This document shows, piece after piece, positions 17,329-27,076 of a DNA stretch of 64,000 nt; within the stretch, counting starts at the first letter, position 1; the number at the start of each line of letters is the position of its first letter. The position numbers and the translations under genes are program-made. Source of the stretch: Flavobacterium collinsii (GTDB lineage: Bacteria > Bacteroidota > Bacteroidia > Flavobacteriales > Flavobacteriaceae); the NCBI RefSeq assembly GCF_902804485.1, contig NZ_CADCST010000045.1, forward strand, positions 1 to 64,000, read 5' to 3'. The notes under the pieces are model-generated. The model was not told the origin of the DNA. It did not search any database and saw nothing but the letters and a program-made list of their open reading frames with translations.

Positions 17329-17850
17329 CTAATGGTTTTCGACTTTTTTTCGAATAAATTTACTGGCAAGATAAATATGATTGGCTATAGTCTTTTCAGA
17401 AAGATCCGTTAAGGCTGCAATCTCCTTATAGCTAAGGTTTTCCAGTTTATGTAAGGTATAAATTTTTTGTTGCTGTTCCGGAAGCAGATTTATAAAACTA
17501 TTTAGCTTTTCCTGTCTTTCCTCAAAAATTTCAGTATCATTATCCTCCTCCTCGATTACCACATGCAACGGATCGAGCTGTACTATTTTATTTTCTCTGT
17601 TGAGATGATTAAGGATGATGTTCTTGCAGATGACAAATATTTGTTTGTCTAATAAAACATCTTCGTGAAGCAATTCTCTTTTATTATACAATCGTAAGAA
17701 TGTTTCCTGAACAAAATCTTGTGGGGTAAGTACTGTAAAGTTAAAGCGTTTGGCTATGTTTATCAGTTTATCATAGTAATTGAGATAAGCTTCTTTGAAA
17801 GTGGCTTCATTACCTTTTTTTAAACTTAATATAAACTTCCTGTTGTCCAT
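17329..17850 (-). CDS. ECF sigma-70 factor (FecI-like)
   Basis: This 173-aa protein contains only sigma regions 2 and 4. Region 2 includes YYDKLINIAKRFNF, LTPQDFVQETFLRLYNKR and the promoter-melting segment near NHLNREN. Region 4 shows LLPEQQQKIYTLHKLENLSYKEIAALTDLSEKTIANHIYLASKFIRKK. The linker is acidic (EEEDNDTEIFEE). It should drive its own operon and the receptor when released from FecR. It is the first gene of a minus-strand operon running to DUF4249 at 12342. Confidence 0.93.
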   Translation of the reverse strand: MDNRKFILSLKKGNEATFKEAYLNYYDKLINIAKRFNFTVLTPQDFVQETFLRLYNKRELLHEDVLLDKQIFVICKNIILNHLNRENKIVQLDPLHVVIEEEDNDTEIFEERQEKLNSFINLLPEQQQKIYTLHKLENLSYKEIAALTDLSEKTIANHIYLASKFIRKKVENH

Positions 17851-18238
17851 AACGCAAATATGATAATTAGTCTAAACTCGATGTCTAAAATAATATTGTG
17901 CTCGAAAGCGAATCACCTAAGACTTCCTTAGTCTTTTTCTTAACCAATCTTAAGCTACAAAGAACAGAAATTTTCTTGTAAAAGTTTTTAACAGAAAATG
18001 AAATTAATCCTAAAAAATTCACAATTTTACATAGCTATATTTAATCCTATTTTTCTTGTTTAATTTACTTATAAACTTTAGAACCCCACTAAAATAAAGC
18101 CATTTGCCGCTTTTTCAAAAACAGTTTTTTCTAAAAACATCTCATTTATTTAAAAGTATTTAAGACACTTATTACAAAACAAAAGCAGTAACAAAAAAAT
18201 CGTTACTGCTTATTTTAAAGAATAAAATTAAATGATGT
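17851..18238. other. Non-coding region between two minus-strand transcription units
   Basis: It holds the terminator of the phosphatase gene (18184-18210) and the unknown promoter of the sigma factor operon. The rest is AT-rich with no recognisable repeat. A near-consensus CATATTTG (minus) lies about 10 bases before the sigma start, one base off TAnnTTTG. Confidence 0.5.
18184..18210 (-). terminator. Terminator of the phosphodiesterase-phosphatase gene
   Basis: On the minus strand AGCAGTAAC pairs perfectly with GTTACTGCT (9 bp, 9-base loop) and is followed by TTTGTTTT. Confidence 0.85.
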
Positions 18239-20068
18239 CTACTGCTTCGCAAAAAGCGCTTCGAGTATTTTGGTATAAATTTCTGTGTTTTGATACACTC
18301 CCATGAAATTCGAAGCACCGGGTCCGTAAGCAAAAACCGGAACTGGTACTGCTGTATGGTCGTTGGTACTGAAACTTCCCTGTACATATCCTTTTGCAAT
18401 ACTGCCATCAATTAAGGAGAGTCCTCCGGTTTCGTGATCTGCCGTTACAATTAAAAGCGTTTCCTGATTCTGATCTACAAATTCCATGGCCTGACCAACC
18501 AGTTTATCAAAATCAAGCATTTCACGAACCACATACTCAAGATCATTTTTATGCCCGCCGTAGTCAATTTGTGCTCCTTCGGCCATTATGAAAAATGGAT
18601 TCTTTGTTTTTGAAAAAACAGCTGTCGTCTTTGATAAAGACTTACTTAAAAAATCACCTCTACCCTCTTTCATCGAAACTACTGCAGCATCTTCTAAAAC
18701 TACAAATCGGTTATTTTTAATAGTGTCCAGAGTTTTAAACTGATCCGAAAAAGTATATCCTTTCTTCTCCAATACCTTAGACAGATCCTTACCGTCTTTT
18801 CTGTTTTTAAATTCTTTTGCTCCTCCTCCAATCAGAATATCGGAAGGGTTTGTGATAAAATCTGCTGCAATTGGTTCGCTAAAACTTCTTTCAGGCTGGT
18901 GTGCATAATAAGCGGCCGGAGTAGCATCTGTAATATTTCCGGCAGAAATAATGGCTGTTTTGTACTTTTTCTTCGCCAATTGCTGTGTGATTAATTCCAG
19001 CGCTTTTCCGTTTTCGTCTACACTAATAAAGCGGTTGTTAGTTTTATGCCCGGTTGCCATTGCCGTAGCACCCGCGGCCGAATCGGTAATATAACTGTCT
19101 GACGATTTAGTGATCGACAACCCCTGAGTTGGTATATTAAAAAGACTCAACTGCCCTTTATTGGCTGTATATCCCGCATAAATCTGAGTAAGTCCCATTC
19201 CGTCACCAATCAGCAAAATTATATTTTTAGGTCTTTTGTTTTTAGAAAACAAAGCGGCATTCCTTGGTACATAGGCCTCATGGAATTCAGTATTCTGATA
19301 AAAAGTAGTTTTTATTTTCTGAATGAATTCGGTCAGTGCCGGCACATTATCAGTTCCAATATAATCGACTTTTAGATTCTTTAAAGTCATCCAGGTGTTT
19401 ACATTATCCTGTGTCGACCAAAACCGGATCTTTTTATTCTGATCGTGAACTTTTTTAATGATAGCTTGTATTTTTTCTAAATCGGCCTGCGTCATCACGC
19501 CTTTACCGTTCCAAACAGTGTGTTCTTTTAAATCATCGCTAATCATTTCTACACGTGACAATTGTTCTGTGGTATAATTTTCATTCAGCCTTCCGTCAAA
19601 ATAGATAAAGTCCGGATACTCTTTCCAACTTGGCGGTGAAGGTCTGCTTCCTGAAATGACTATTTTTAGATTTTTATTCGAAATCAGCTCCGGATACGTT
19701 TTTAACTGCTGAACAATCGCTTTAAGTGTTGCCGTTGCTTCTGACTTGATGTCGATCATCAAAATTAAAGGTTTGCTGTCAGGGTATGCTTTGCCGTCTA
19801 AGGTTTTTAGCTTTTTCGACAAAGGGTCTAAATAAAGACTTTGCAGTGTGTTGTAGGTCTTGATTTCTTCTGAAGTATGTGCGACAAACAGCTCGCTATT
19901 TACCAGAAAAACATCGGCTTCGATAACACCTGCTTCATTGGAGTAGGCTTCATAAAATGGTAATTTACCTGCGTAATCATTGTGCGAATGAATATTGACA
20001 GAACTGTATTCCTGAGCTTGTGCAAACAGAAAAAAATGAAGGCACAAAAGGATTATTGTTTTTTTCAT
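18239..20068 (-). CDS. Secreted phosphodiesterase-alkaline phosphatase fusion, 609 aa
   Basis: A signal peptide (cleavage near AQAQ) leads two domains. Residues about 20-265 resemble GDPD/PI-PLC TIM barrels: HSHNDY, IEADVFLVNSELFVAH and LILMIDIKSEA supply the His and acidic residues. Residues about 280-609 are an alkaline phosphatase: LLIGDGMGLTQ, the nucleophile serine in ITDSAAGATAMATGHKT, AEGAQIDYGGH and TADHETGG give the metal and catalytic residues. The first domain would open a phosphodiester and the second release phosphate from the monoester. It lies downstream of SusC/SusD on the same strand but 296 bases away, with a repeat between, so separate transcription is possible. Substrate is inference. 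Confidence 0.88.
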   Translation of the reverse strand: MKKTIILLCLHFFLFAQAQEYSSVNIHSHNDYAGKLPFYEAYSNEAGVIEADVFLVNSELFVAHTSEEIKTYNTLQSLYLDPLSKKLKTLDGKAYPDSKPLILMIDIKSEATATLKAIVQQLKTYPELISNKNLKIVISGSRPSPPSWKEYPDFIYFDGRLNENYTTEQLSRVEMISDDLKEHTVWNGKGVMTQADLEKIQAIIKKVHDQNKKIRFWSTQDNVNTWMTLKNLKVDYIGTDNVPALTEFIQKIKTTFYQNTEFHEAYVPRNAALFSKNKRPKNIILLIGDGMGLTQIYAGYTANKGQLSLFNIPTQGLSITKSSDSYITDSAAGATAMATGHKTNNRFISVDENGKALELITQQLAKKKYKTAIISAGNITDATPAAYYAHQPERSFSEPIAADFITNPSDILIGGGAKEFKNRKDGKDLSKVLEKKGYTFSDQFKTLDTIKNNRFVVLEDAAVVSMKEGRGDFLSKSLSKTTAVFSKTKNPFFIMAEGAQIDYGGHKNDLEYVVREMLDFDKLVGQAMEFVDQNQETLLIVTADHETGGLSLIDGSIAKGYVQGSFSTNDHTAVPVPVFAYGPGASNFMGVYQNTEIYTKILEALFAKQ

Positions 20069-20116
20069 GGAAATATACTTTATATAAAAATTACCCCATT
20101 GGGTTTAATTTATTTC

Positions 20117-20252
20117 AACACATAGTTACATAGATTCTGTATTCCTAAAAAAGACATTTCACTCCATTTTAATACACATATCTTACTATGTGAAAGAAAT
20201 ATATTTGTTTTTTGTTCTCTTTTTTCAACTAAAATCAATGTATCTATGTGTT
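20117..20252. repeat. Dispersed inverted-repeat element, copy A
   Basis: The left end AACACATAGTTACATAGATT (20117-20136) matches, inverted, the right end AATGTATCTATGTGTT (20237-20252), with an internal CTATGTG at 20186. A second copy with the same ends and layout lies at 57311-57454. The 136-base element has no ORF, so it is MITE-like or a palindromic intergenic repeat. Confidence 0.6.
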
Positions 20253-20305
20253 ATTTATAAAAAAAATTAAACCTAGCGGATTAAAAATCATTTGTTTTTT
20301 TACTA

Positions 20306-20332
20306 CTGCAAGCTTCACAACTAAGCTTGCAG
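20306..20332. other. Perfect 10-bp hairpin downstream of SusD
   Basis: CTGCAAGCTT (20306-20315) pairs with AAGCTTGCAG (20323-20332) with a 7-base loop. A poly-T lies before it and a poly-A after it on the plus strand, so neither strand has a U tract directly 3' of the stem. It may still end or protect the SusCD transcript. Confidence 0.55.
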
Positions 20333-20364
20333 CGTAAAAAAAACAAACAAAATGAAACTACTAA

Positions 20365-21900
20365 CTACCAACCCTTATTCTGGAAAAGGGCTCCTTTGCT
20401 CACTGCAATCTCATCCGGTGGTATTGGCCACACATGGTGAATAGCAGGGTTAAAATTACGGGCGGGATAAATCACCGTTCCGTTATAATGGTGTAAAGGT
20501 TTTGCATAGGTTGCCTGAGCGTCGCCCCAGCGTACTAAATCAAAATGACGGTCTGTCCATTCTCCGGCCAATTCACAACGTCTTTCTCTTTTCAGATCGG
20601 TTAAGGTTGCTCCTCCGATACTTGGTAAACCAGCACGATTTCTAATCATGTTTATTTCAGTATCAGCGCTCAGTCCTTTCATTAATTTTACTTCTGCCAG
20701 CATTAAGATTACATCAGCATAACGCAAAAGGGGAACATTTAAAGCAGTTGAAGGCTTATCTCCGTTTGCATTTACATAACGAATGTCAATTCCACCCGAA
20801 GTTGTTTTTGGGTAACCAAACGGCTCCATGTATTTTTTAAACTGATAACCGGTTCTGTTACTTGAACTTACTATATATTTTCCTTCATTAAAAGTCACTA
20901 ATTCACCAAAATACATAAACTTATCTCCTTTTTGTAAAATGGTCGCACTACGTCTTTTATCTGCCGGATCATAGGTATCAAATAACTCCTTGGTAGGATA
21001 AAAATTTCCCCAGCCATTGTAAACACCCCAGCCTTTATCTTCAAGGCATACTCCCGGAAAAATAGAGCCCAGACTTGTATTTTCGGCACTGGAAGTTACG
21101 GACCAGATGTATTCTGATGACCAGTTGTTTTTAATTTTAAAAACATCTTCAAAATTATCCAGTAACTTGTGTTTTCCGCTGTTCACAATCAAATTCGCAT
21201 ACTTAATAGCATTGTCCCAGTCTTTTGCATACAAGTAGGTACGCACTAAATAAGCCCATGCGGCTGTTTTATGGGCACGTCCGTAATTGTCTGTAGTCAA
21301 CTCATTAAAATAAGGCAGTAAATCGGCTGCTTTCACCAAATCTGCGGCGATGTAAGCATAGTTTTCGGCTACGTTTTTAGCACGTGGTACATATACATTG
21401 GTTGGATTGTCTCTGTCCTGAATCGGAATTCCGGCACGTTCGTCTCCGTAGTGATAGGCTAATTCCAGGTGCATTACGGCATGATTAAAATAAGCCTCTC
21501 CCAACATCATGTTTTTTGTTTTATCGTCTAAAGAAATCTTCGGAATGTTACGAATCACATCGTTGCAACGTTTCATTACTTCATAATGCAGTCTCCAAAT
21601 GTCTTTGGTATCCGACTCTGCTCCGTCTACAATAAAGTTCTTGATTCGTTCTGCATTTTGCCTTGGCTTGGTCCCAATGTCATCACTTGCATTGTTGAGC
21701 CAGAAAAATCCACGACCGTACATATTGTCATCAGAATAAAGGGCATAGATTGCATTTACTCCTGCTTTTGCATCGGCAGGTGTTTTCCAGAAATTACCAC
21801 TTGAAGGTGCTCCCTGAGGCACTAAATCAAGTTCATTTTCACAAGCCGAGCTGCCTATTAAAAGCATAAAACTCAATACTAAAAGACTTAATTTTTTCAT
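20365..21900 (-). CDS. SusD/RagB-family outer-membrane lipoprotein
   Basis: The 511-aa protein has a lipobox with Cys20 (GSSAC) and the family opening ENELDLVPQGAPSSGNFWKTPADAKAGVNAIY. TPR helices follow (LGEAYFNHAVMHLELAYHYGD, HKTAAWAYLVRTYLYAKDWDNAIKYAN). The C-terminal block includes LRYADVILMLAEVKL and RRCELAGEWTDRHFDLVRWGDA and ends WPIPPDEI...LFQNKGW. It forms a lid over the SusC channel and captures ligand at the surface. It lies 16 bases after SusC. The nearby phosphodiesterase-phosphatase argues for a phosphorylated ligand rather than, or as well as, a glycan. Confidence 0.95.
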   Translation of the reverse strand: MKKLSLLVLSFMLLIGSSACENELDLVPQGAPSSGNFWKTPADAKAGVNAIYALYSDDNMYGRGFFWLNNASDDIGTKPRQNAERIKNFIVDGAESDTKDIWRLHYEVMKRCNDVIRNIPKISLDDKTKNMMLGEAYFNHAVMHLELAYHYGDERAGIPIQDRDNPTNVYVPRAKNVAENYAYIAADLVKAADLLPYFNELTTDNYGRAHKTAAWAYLVRTYLYAKDWDNAIKYANLIVNSGKHKLLDNFEDVFKIKNNWSSEYIWSVTSSAENTSLGSIFPGVCLEDKGWGVYNGWGNFYPTKELFDTYDPADKRRSATILQKGDKFMYFGELVTFNEGKYIVSSSNRTGYQFKKYMEPFGYPKTTSGGIDIRYVNANGDKPSTALNVPLLRYADVILMLAEVKLMKGLSADTEINMIRNRAGLPSIGGATLTDLKRERRCELAGEWTDRHFDLVRWGDAQATYAKPLHHYNGTVIYPARNFNPAIHHVWPIPPDEIAVSKGALFQNKGW

Positions 21901-21916
21901 TTTATTTGTATATTTT

Positions 21917-24900
21917 TTAAAAAGTTGCGTTTACACCCGTCATATAAATACGGGAAAGTGGATATTTCCCTAAGTCCATACCAAAATTCTTAAGTCCTAC
22001 TTCCGGATCCATTCCGGAATACTTGGTAATGGTAAATAGGTTTTGCGCAGAGATAAAAAATCTAAGTTTTGCTTTTCCATTCAACCATTGTTCTTTTGCG
22101 GTATATCCTATCGACAGATTTCTTAATCTCACGAAAGAAGCGTCTTCGATATAAAAATCAGAGATTCGTCCAAAATTATTATTGTTGTCTGTTGACGAAA
22201 GAACCGGAATATTGGTATTGGTGTTTGTTGGTGACCAGGCATTTTTAGAATCAGCCAGTAAATTGTAGCCCGGGAAAGAGGCATTCAGACCTGTATGTTT
22301 TACAGCATTAAAAACACTGTTTCCGGCTGTTCCGCTTAAAAAGATGTTCATATCAAATCCTTTGTATCTGAAATTGGTATTCAGGCTGAAAGTAGTTTTC
22401 GGAAAAGGATTTCCAAGCACTACTCTATCGTTGTTATTGATTACTCCATCACCGTTTATATCTTTAAATTTAATATCTCCGGCAACCGCATTTGGCTGAT
22501 ATACGACTCCTTTATCGTTTACATACGCTTTTACTTCGGCATTACTCTGAAATAATCCGTCTGTCGAATATCCGTAAAAAGCTCCTACAGGACTTCCAAC
22601 CTGATAAATATTAGCCAAAGGCAAACTACGTACTCTACTTAAATTCAGCGGTTCAAGGGATGTTAAATCATCTTTGATCGAAGCAATTTTATTACTTAAG
22701 AAAGCTGCATTTGCCGTTATATCAAATTTAAATTCACCACGTGTTTTTTGATACGTCAAGCTTGCTTCGATTCCTTTATTCTCAACATTTCCGGAGTTTA
22801 CGATTCTTCCTAACGGAGTTCCCGAAACACCCGGTAACTGATCGCGAACCAGCATATCCTTATTGGTTTTGATGTAAGCATCCACAGAACCTGACAGCGC
22901 GTTATTAAACATCGTAAAATCCAATCCAACGTTGGTCTGTTCGGAGCTTTCCCATCTTAAGTTCGGATTCGACAATTCGCTCTCTGAATAACCGTAACTG
23001 ATTACCGGACTGCTTCCGATTAAAGCTTGTGTTTGTTTTAAAGGCACACTAAACTGATATGGACCAAGGTTTCCTAAGTTTCCAATTTGTCCCCAGCTAG
23101 CACGTAATTTTAAGTTGCTGACAATTGGATTTATATTTTTCATAAATCCTTCTTCTGAGATTAACCATCCGGCAGAAACAGAAGGATATACTTTCCAACG
23201 GTTCTCAGAAATCAATTTTGAAGTACCGTCGCGGCGTACAATTCCCGAAATTAAATACTTTTGATTAAAGTCATAATTCAGCCTTCCTACATAAGAAGAA
23301 ATGATCTCCTCAGACATCCCTGCATCCAATTGCTGTACTAATTTGGCATTCAACAAATAACGCTGTGAGGCATCTTCACTGTCAAAACCAGTTCCCTGTA
23401 CGGTATAAAAATCTCTTTTAGTTTGTTGATAAGTGTATCCAGCCAATGCTTTAAAATTGTGTTTTCCTAATGATTTTTCGTAAGAAAGCGTCTGCTCACT
23501 CAACAAATCTGTTGTAGTAGAAGCCGTTTGTGTCAATCGGTTAAAATCAAATATTTTACCCGGCTCTGTTATTTTAACGGCAAAATCAGTTGCATTGTTC
23601 TGAATTCTGGTATAACCCCAATTTGATTTGAATTTTAAGCCTGATACCATTTCCCACTCCGCATAAGGATTAATTAAAACAGTAGAAATCGGATTGCGGT
23701 TGTCCAGTCTTTTTAAATAGGCTACCGGATTGATGACGTCTCCATATGAACCGATATATTTTTCGGGAACCCCTCCAAAATTTCCGGAACCGTCTTCTCT
23801 GTAAATTGTAGCATTGGGTGGATAAAAAATTGCTGCTAAAATAGCACCTGTATACCCACTTGAGGTGTTGGCCGCCTGACCGTCTGTTAAGGAATACGAC
23901 AGGTTTTCGCCCACTGTAAAATTTGGTGCCAGTTTGAAAGAAGAATTAGCTCTTGCTGTATAACGGGTTCCGAAAGTATTGAGTAATATCCCTTCGTTTT
24001 TGCGATAACTTCCAGAGATAAAGAAATTAGATTTTTCGGTCTTACCATTGATTGAAATGGACAAATCCTGAATTTCGCCTGTACGGAAGATTTCATCCAT
24101 CCAGTTCGTTTTAGTAGTTCTGGCCGTTGGTTCAAATGCCGTATCAAAAGCCGGAATTCTTGGCATACCAGCATTATCTCTGGCGGCATTCATGGCATCT
24201 GCATATTCGGCAGCATTTAAAACGTCTAGCTTTTTTGCTACACTTTGAAAACCTCCCTGGTAATTTACATTGATGTTAATTCGCTCTGAAACTCCTTTTT
24301 TAGAAGTAATTAAAATTACTCCACCAGAAGCTCTTGCTCCGTAGATTGCAGCAGAGGCAGCATCTTTTAAAACACTGATCGAAGCAATATCGTTCGGATT
24401 TAAGGTATTTAAAGAACCACTGTAAATAATTCCGTCTAAAACAATCAAAGGTGTTTCGGCATTCAAAGATCCAATACCACGAATATTGATTGTTGGCTCG
24501 GCAGTTGGGTCACCACCATTATTAATTACGGTAACACCAGCCACTGTACCCTGCAATAATTCTGCTGCACTATTGTAAGTTCTGCTCGAAGTTTCTTTCA
24601 TCGAAACAGTACCCACAGCTCCCAAAACTTCATTCTTTTTTACACTTCCATATCCCATTACTACAACTTCCTGCAGTTGTTTCATATCGGCTAATAATTT
24701 TATTTTTATATTTTTATCCGATTGTGTTACTTTTACTTCTTGCGTAACGTAACCAACATAGGAAAAAACAAGGACTGCCGCAGATGAATTGATTTCCATC
24801 TTAAAAGTTCCATCAAAATCTGTCGTTGCAGTTGCATCTGAATCTTTATCTTTAATTCCTACACCCGGCAGCGGCATTCCATCATCTCCTCCAAAAACAG

Positions 24901-25306
24901 TTCCCGAAATACTTATTTTACCCTGAGCAGCATCTGATATTTTCAGATTTTTCTTGATGACAATATTATTGCTTACAATTTCGTATCTCAATAATAAATT
25001 GCTGCATATTTTATCCAGCGCCTGTTCTAAGGGTACATTGTTGAGTTTTAAACTAATCTTTTGATTGGTATTCACCTGATTGGTTTCGTACATGAAATGC
25101 ACATCAATTTGTTTTTCAATCTTCTGAAAAACATTTCTTATGCTTTCATTTTCTACTTTTAATGTTACTCTCTTGCCAATATCGTAGCTGCCGGCTTTTA
25201 CGCTTAATCCGATAAAAAATAGAGCTATAAAAAGCAGCGCTCTCGTTAGTACCGATTTTTTAATGCTCTCGCGGTTTGGAACATACCGCATTTGCTTTCT
25301 AGTCAT
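21917..25306 (-). CDS. SusC/RagA-family TonB-dependent transporter with STN domain
   Basis: This 1129-aa protein has an STN domain at about 40-115 (VTLKVENESIRNVFQKIEKQIDVHFMY), a carboxypeptidase-like domain (ISGTVFGGDDGMPLPGVGI), the SusC signature EVVVMGYGSVKKNEVLGAVGTV and a plug with GGDPTAEPTINIRGIGSL. The barrel ends FSLNTNFRYKG...YMTGVNATF. The STN domain makes it a transducing receptor for the adjacent FecR (25483). An N-terminal extension before the signal segment (MTRKQMRYVPNRESIKKS) is long; Met6 is an alternative start. It pairs with SusD downstream. Confidence 0.95.
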   Translation of the reverse strand: MTRKQMRYVPNRESIKKSVLTRALLFIALFFIGLSVKAGSYDIGKRVTLKVENESIRNVFQKIEKQIDVHFMYETNQVNTNQKISLKLNNVPLEQALDKICSNLLLRYEIVSNNIVIKKNLKISDAAQGKISISGTVFGGDDGMPLPGVGIKDKDSDATATTDFDGTFKMEINSSAAVLVFSYVGYVTQEVKVTQSDKNIKIKLLADMKQLQEVVVMGYGSVKKNEVLGAVGTVSMKETSSRTYNSAAELLQGTVAGVTVINNGGDPTAEPTINIRGIGSLNAETPLIVLDGIIYSGSLNTLNPNDIASISVLKDAASAAIYGARASGGVILITSKKGVSERININVNYQGGFQSVAKKLDVLNAAEYADAMNAARDNAGMPRIPAFDTAFEPTARTTKTNWMDEIFRTGEIQDLSISINGKTEKSNFFISGSYRKNEGILLNTFGTRYTARANSSFKLAPNFTVGENLSYSLTDGQAANTSSGYTGAILAAIFYPPNATIYREDGSGNFGGVPEKYIGSYGDVINPVAYLKRLDNRNPISTVLINPYAEWEMVSGLKFKSNWGYTRIQNNATDFAVKITEPGKIFDFNRLTQTASTTTDLLSEQTLSYEKSLGKHNFKALAGYTYQQTKRDFYTVQGTGFDSEDASQRYLLNAKLVQQLDAGMSEEIISSYVGRLNYDFNQKYLISGIVRRDGTSKLISENRWKVYPSVSAGWLISEEGFMKNINPIVSNLKLRASWGQIGNLGNLGPYQFSVPLKQTQALIGSSPVISYGYSESELSNPNLRWESSEQTNVGLDFTMFNNALSGSVDAYIKTNKDMLVRDQLPGVSGTPLGRIVNSGNVENKGIEASLTYQKTRGEFKFDITANAAFLSNKIASIKDDLTSLEPLNLSRVRSLPLANIYQVGSPVGAFYGYSTDGLFQSNAEVKAYVNDKGVVYQPNAVAGDIKFKDINGDGVINNNDRVVLGNPFPKTTFSLNTNFRYKGFDMNIFLSGTAGNSVFNAVKHTGLNASFPGYNLLADSKNAWSPTNTNTNIPVLSSTDNNNNFGRISDFYIEDASFVRLRNLSIGYTAKEQWLNGKAKLRFFISAQNLFTITKYSGMDPEVGLKNFGMDLGKYPLSRIYMTGVNATF

Positions 25307-25482
25307 GTTTGTGATTTTTTAATTGTTTTTGATTATGGATCAGTTTTCTACGTAGATTTTTTTTTAATTGGATTGGTAACGAATTGTTCTCTGACGAATA
25401 GATACAGTTACTCCCACTAAATCGCATAGCGCTATACGAATGGTGTTGCTGTATGTTATGTTTCTTTTGCCCGTTCTACGAT

Positions 25483-26403
25483 TTATCGTATCACATAATT
25501 CCCTGCTTCTACTTTATAATCGGCGTTGATGATGTTGCACACCAAAGCAACAACCTGTCCTACCGGAAGCTCTTTGAAATAAGCACTGATTTTTAAATTA
25601 TTTAAATTCTTATTTCCAATTTCGACGGTTACATTATAATTCCGATTGATGGTTGCTATCACTTCCGCTAAAGGAGCATCTTCAAAAACGATAATATTTT
25701 TGCGCCAAAGCGAAATAGAATTCACCGGAACATCCTTGAAAGCCTGCAACTTGTTATCATGTGATTTAAAAACCACTTTTTGACCGGGAGTTACATATAC
25801 GTTTTCTTCGGTGACGGTTGATTTTACATTTACTCTTCCGGTAAGAACCGAAACTTCCTGAGTCGTCTGATCCGGATAGGCTTGCACATTAAAACTGGTT
25901 CCCAGTACTTTTGTATCCATTTTAGCAGTATGAATAATAAAAGGATGTTTTTTGTCTTTGGCTACATCAAAAAAAGCTTCTCCCGTTAAATAAACTTCTC
26001 TCGTATCTCCTTTAAAGGCAAGAGGATACTTTACACGACTTCCCGCGTTAAGCCATATTTGGGTTCCATCGCTTAAAACTATTTTAGCATGTTCTCCCGC
26101 CTTGGTAGCGTATTGTCTCGAAATCGTTTTTACGGTTGATAAATAAAAAAAACAGGATAATCCCATTAAAAGAAAGAGAGAAGCTGCCATCGTCCAATTC
26201 CTATATTGAAGAAAAATAACCTTATCGGTTTTTTTTATTTGTTGAATCTCTTTTTTTAATTTCGAACGATCTGAGGTAATAGTCGCTATAGTATCAAAGA
26301 TTTCTTCAGGGTGATTGTACCAGTTATTCCATAATTCTTCCCCATTTAGAGAAGGCTTACCTTCTAAAAAATGTTTTATATCTTGATTTAATTTTTCAGG
26401 CAT
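25483..26403 (-). CDS. FecR-family anti-sigma factor
   Basis: This 306-aa protein has a cytoplasmic N-terminal region (about 1-68) and one TM at about 70-92 (TMAASLFLLMGLSCFFYLSTV, in pieces). The FecR domain follows (AKIVLSDGTQIWLNAGSRVKYP, GEAFFDVAKDKKHPFIIH), then DUF4974 at about 235-306 (APLAEVIATINRNYNVTVEI). It would hold the sigma factor at 26519 until SusC signals. It lies 176 bases upstream of SusC and 115 bases downstream of the sigma gene, looser than in the first module. It is a paralogue of the FecR at 16218. Confidence 0.93.
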   Translation of the reverse strand: MPEKLNQDIKHFLEGKPSLNGEELWNNWYNHPEEIFDTIATITSDRSKLKKEIQQIKKTDKVIFLQYRNWTMAASLFLLMGLSCFFYLSTVKTISRQYATKAGEHAKIVLSDGTQIWLNAGSRVKYPLAFKGDTREVYLTGEAFFDVAKDKKHPFIIHTAKMDTKVLGTSFNVQAYPDQTTQEVSVLTGRVNVKSTVTEENVYVTPGQKVVFKSHDNKLQAFKDVPVNSISLWRKNIIVFEDAPLAEVIATINRNYNVTVEIGNKNLNNLKISAYFKELPVGQVVALVCNIINADYKVEAGNYVIR

Positions 26404-26518
26404 TATAATGTGTTTATCTCTTTAATAGTATGTCTTAGAAATAGTATTTTCAGGTAGGTGACTAAGGTTACGCTTTTGTTAAGAAAAGAAAGCGCAACCT
26501 TACATTCGAAATCTGCTT

Positions 26519-27076
26519 TTAATTGAACTCGCCCAGATAGCTTCGCATAAACTTTAAAGCATAGGCAATATGATACTTTACTGTTTCGTGCGAAACATTT
26601 AGTTCTTCGGCTATTTCTTTGTTGGTATAATGCTTGATCCTGCTGAGAATAAAAACTTCTTTTGATTTTTTTGGAAGTAATAAAGTTGCTTTGTCGACTG
26701 CTTCCTGCAGTTCTTCATAATAAATGGAATCCTCAGTAGTGTTACTTCCGTTAAAATCATTTGTATTTCTATCTATAACCTCTTTCACATATTGGTCGGT
26801 AACAGTATGCGATTTTATATAGTCTAAAGTCACATATCGAACCGAGGTATAGATGTAAGCCGAAAATTTCTTTTGGATAACCAGAATCTTTCTCCTTTCC
26901 CAAATAGCAGTAAAAACTTCCTGAACAATCTCTTCAGAAACCGAAACCGATTTCATTCTGATATAAACAAAACGAACCAATACATCACGATAACGGAAAT
27001 ACAACTCATCAAATGCCTTGTCTTTTCCTTGTCTTAATAATTCAACAAGTTCCTCATCCGTAAACTTTTTATACAT
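26519..27076 (-). CDS. ECF sigma-70 factor, Bacteroidota SusCD type
   Basis: This 185-aa protein has region 2 (FDELYFRYRDVLVRFVYIRM, VSEEIVQEVFTAIWERRKIL) and region 4 (LLPKKSKEVFILSRIKHYTNKEIAEELNVSHETVKYHIAYALKFMRSYL). This is the usual length for FecI-like sigma factors paired with FecR. Predicted targets are the fecR, susC, susD and perhaps phosphatase promoters on the same strand. The first 20 bases upstream show no clear promoter element. Confidence 0.93.
   Translation of the reverse strand: MYKKFTDEELVELLRQGKDKAFDELYFRYRDVLVRFVYIRMKSVSVSEEIVQEVFTAIWERRKILVIQKKFSAYIYTSVRYVTLDYIKSHTVTDQYVKEVIDRNTNDFNGSNTTEDSIYYEELQEAVDKATLLLPKKSKEVFILSRIKHYTNKEIAEELNVSHETVKYHIAYALKFMRSYLGEFN

Noticed and set aside
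20306..20332. Classical intrinsic terminator for SusD
   Set aside because: The stem is perfect, but no U tract follows directly on either strand, so it is listed only as a hairpin.
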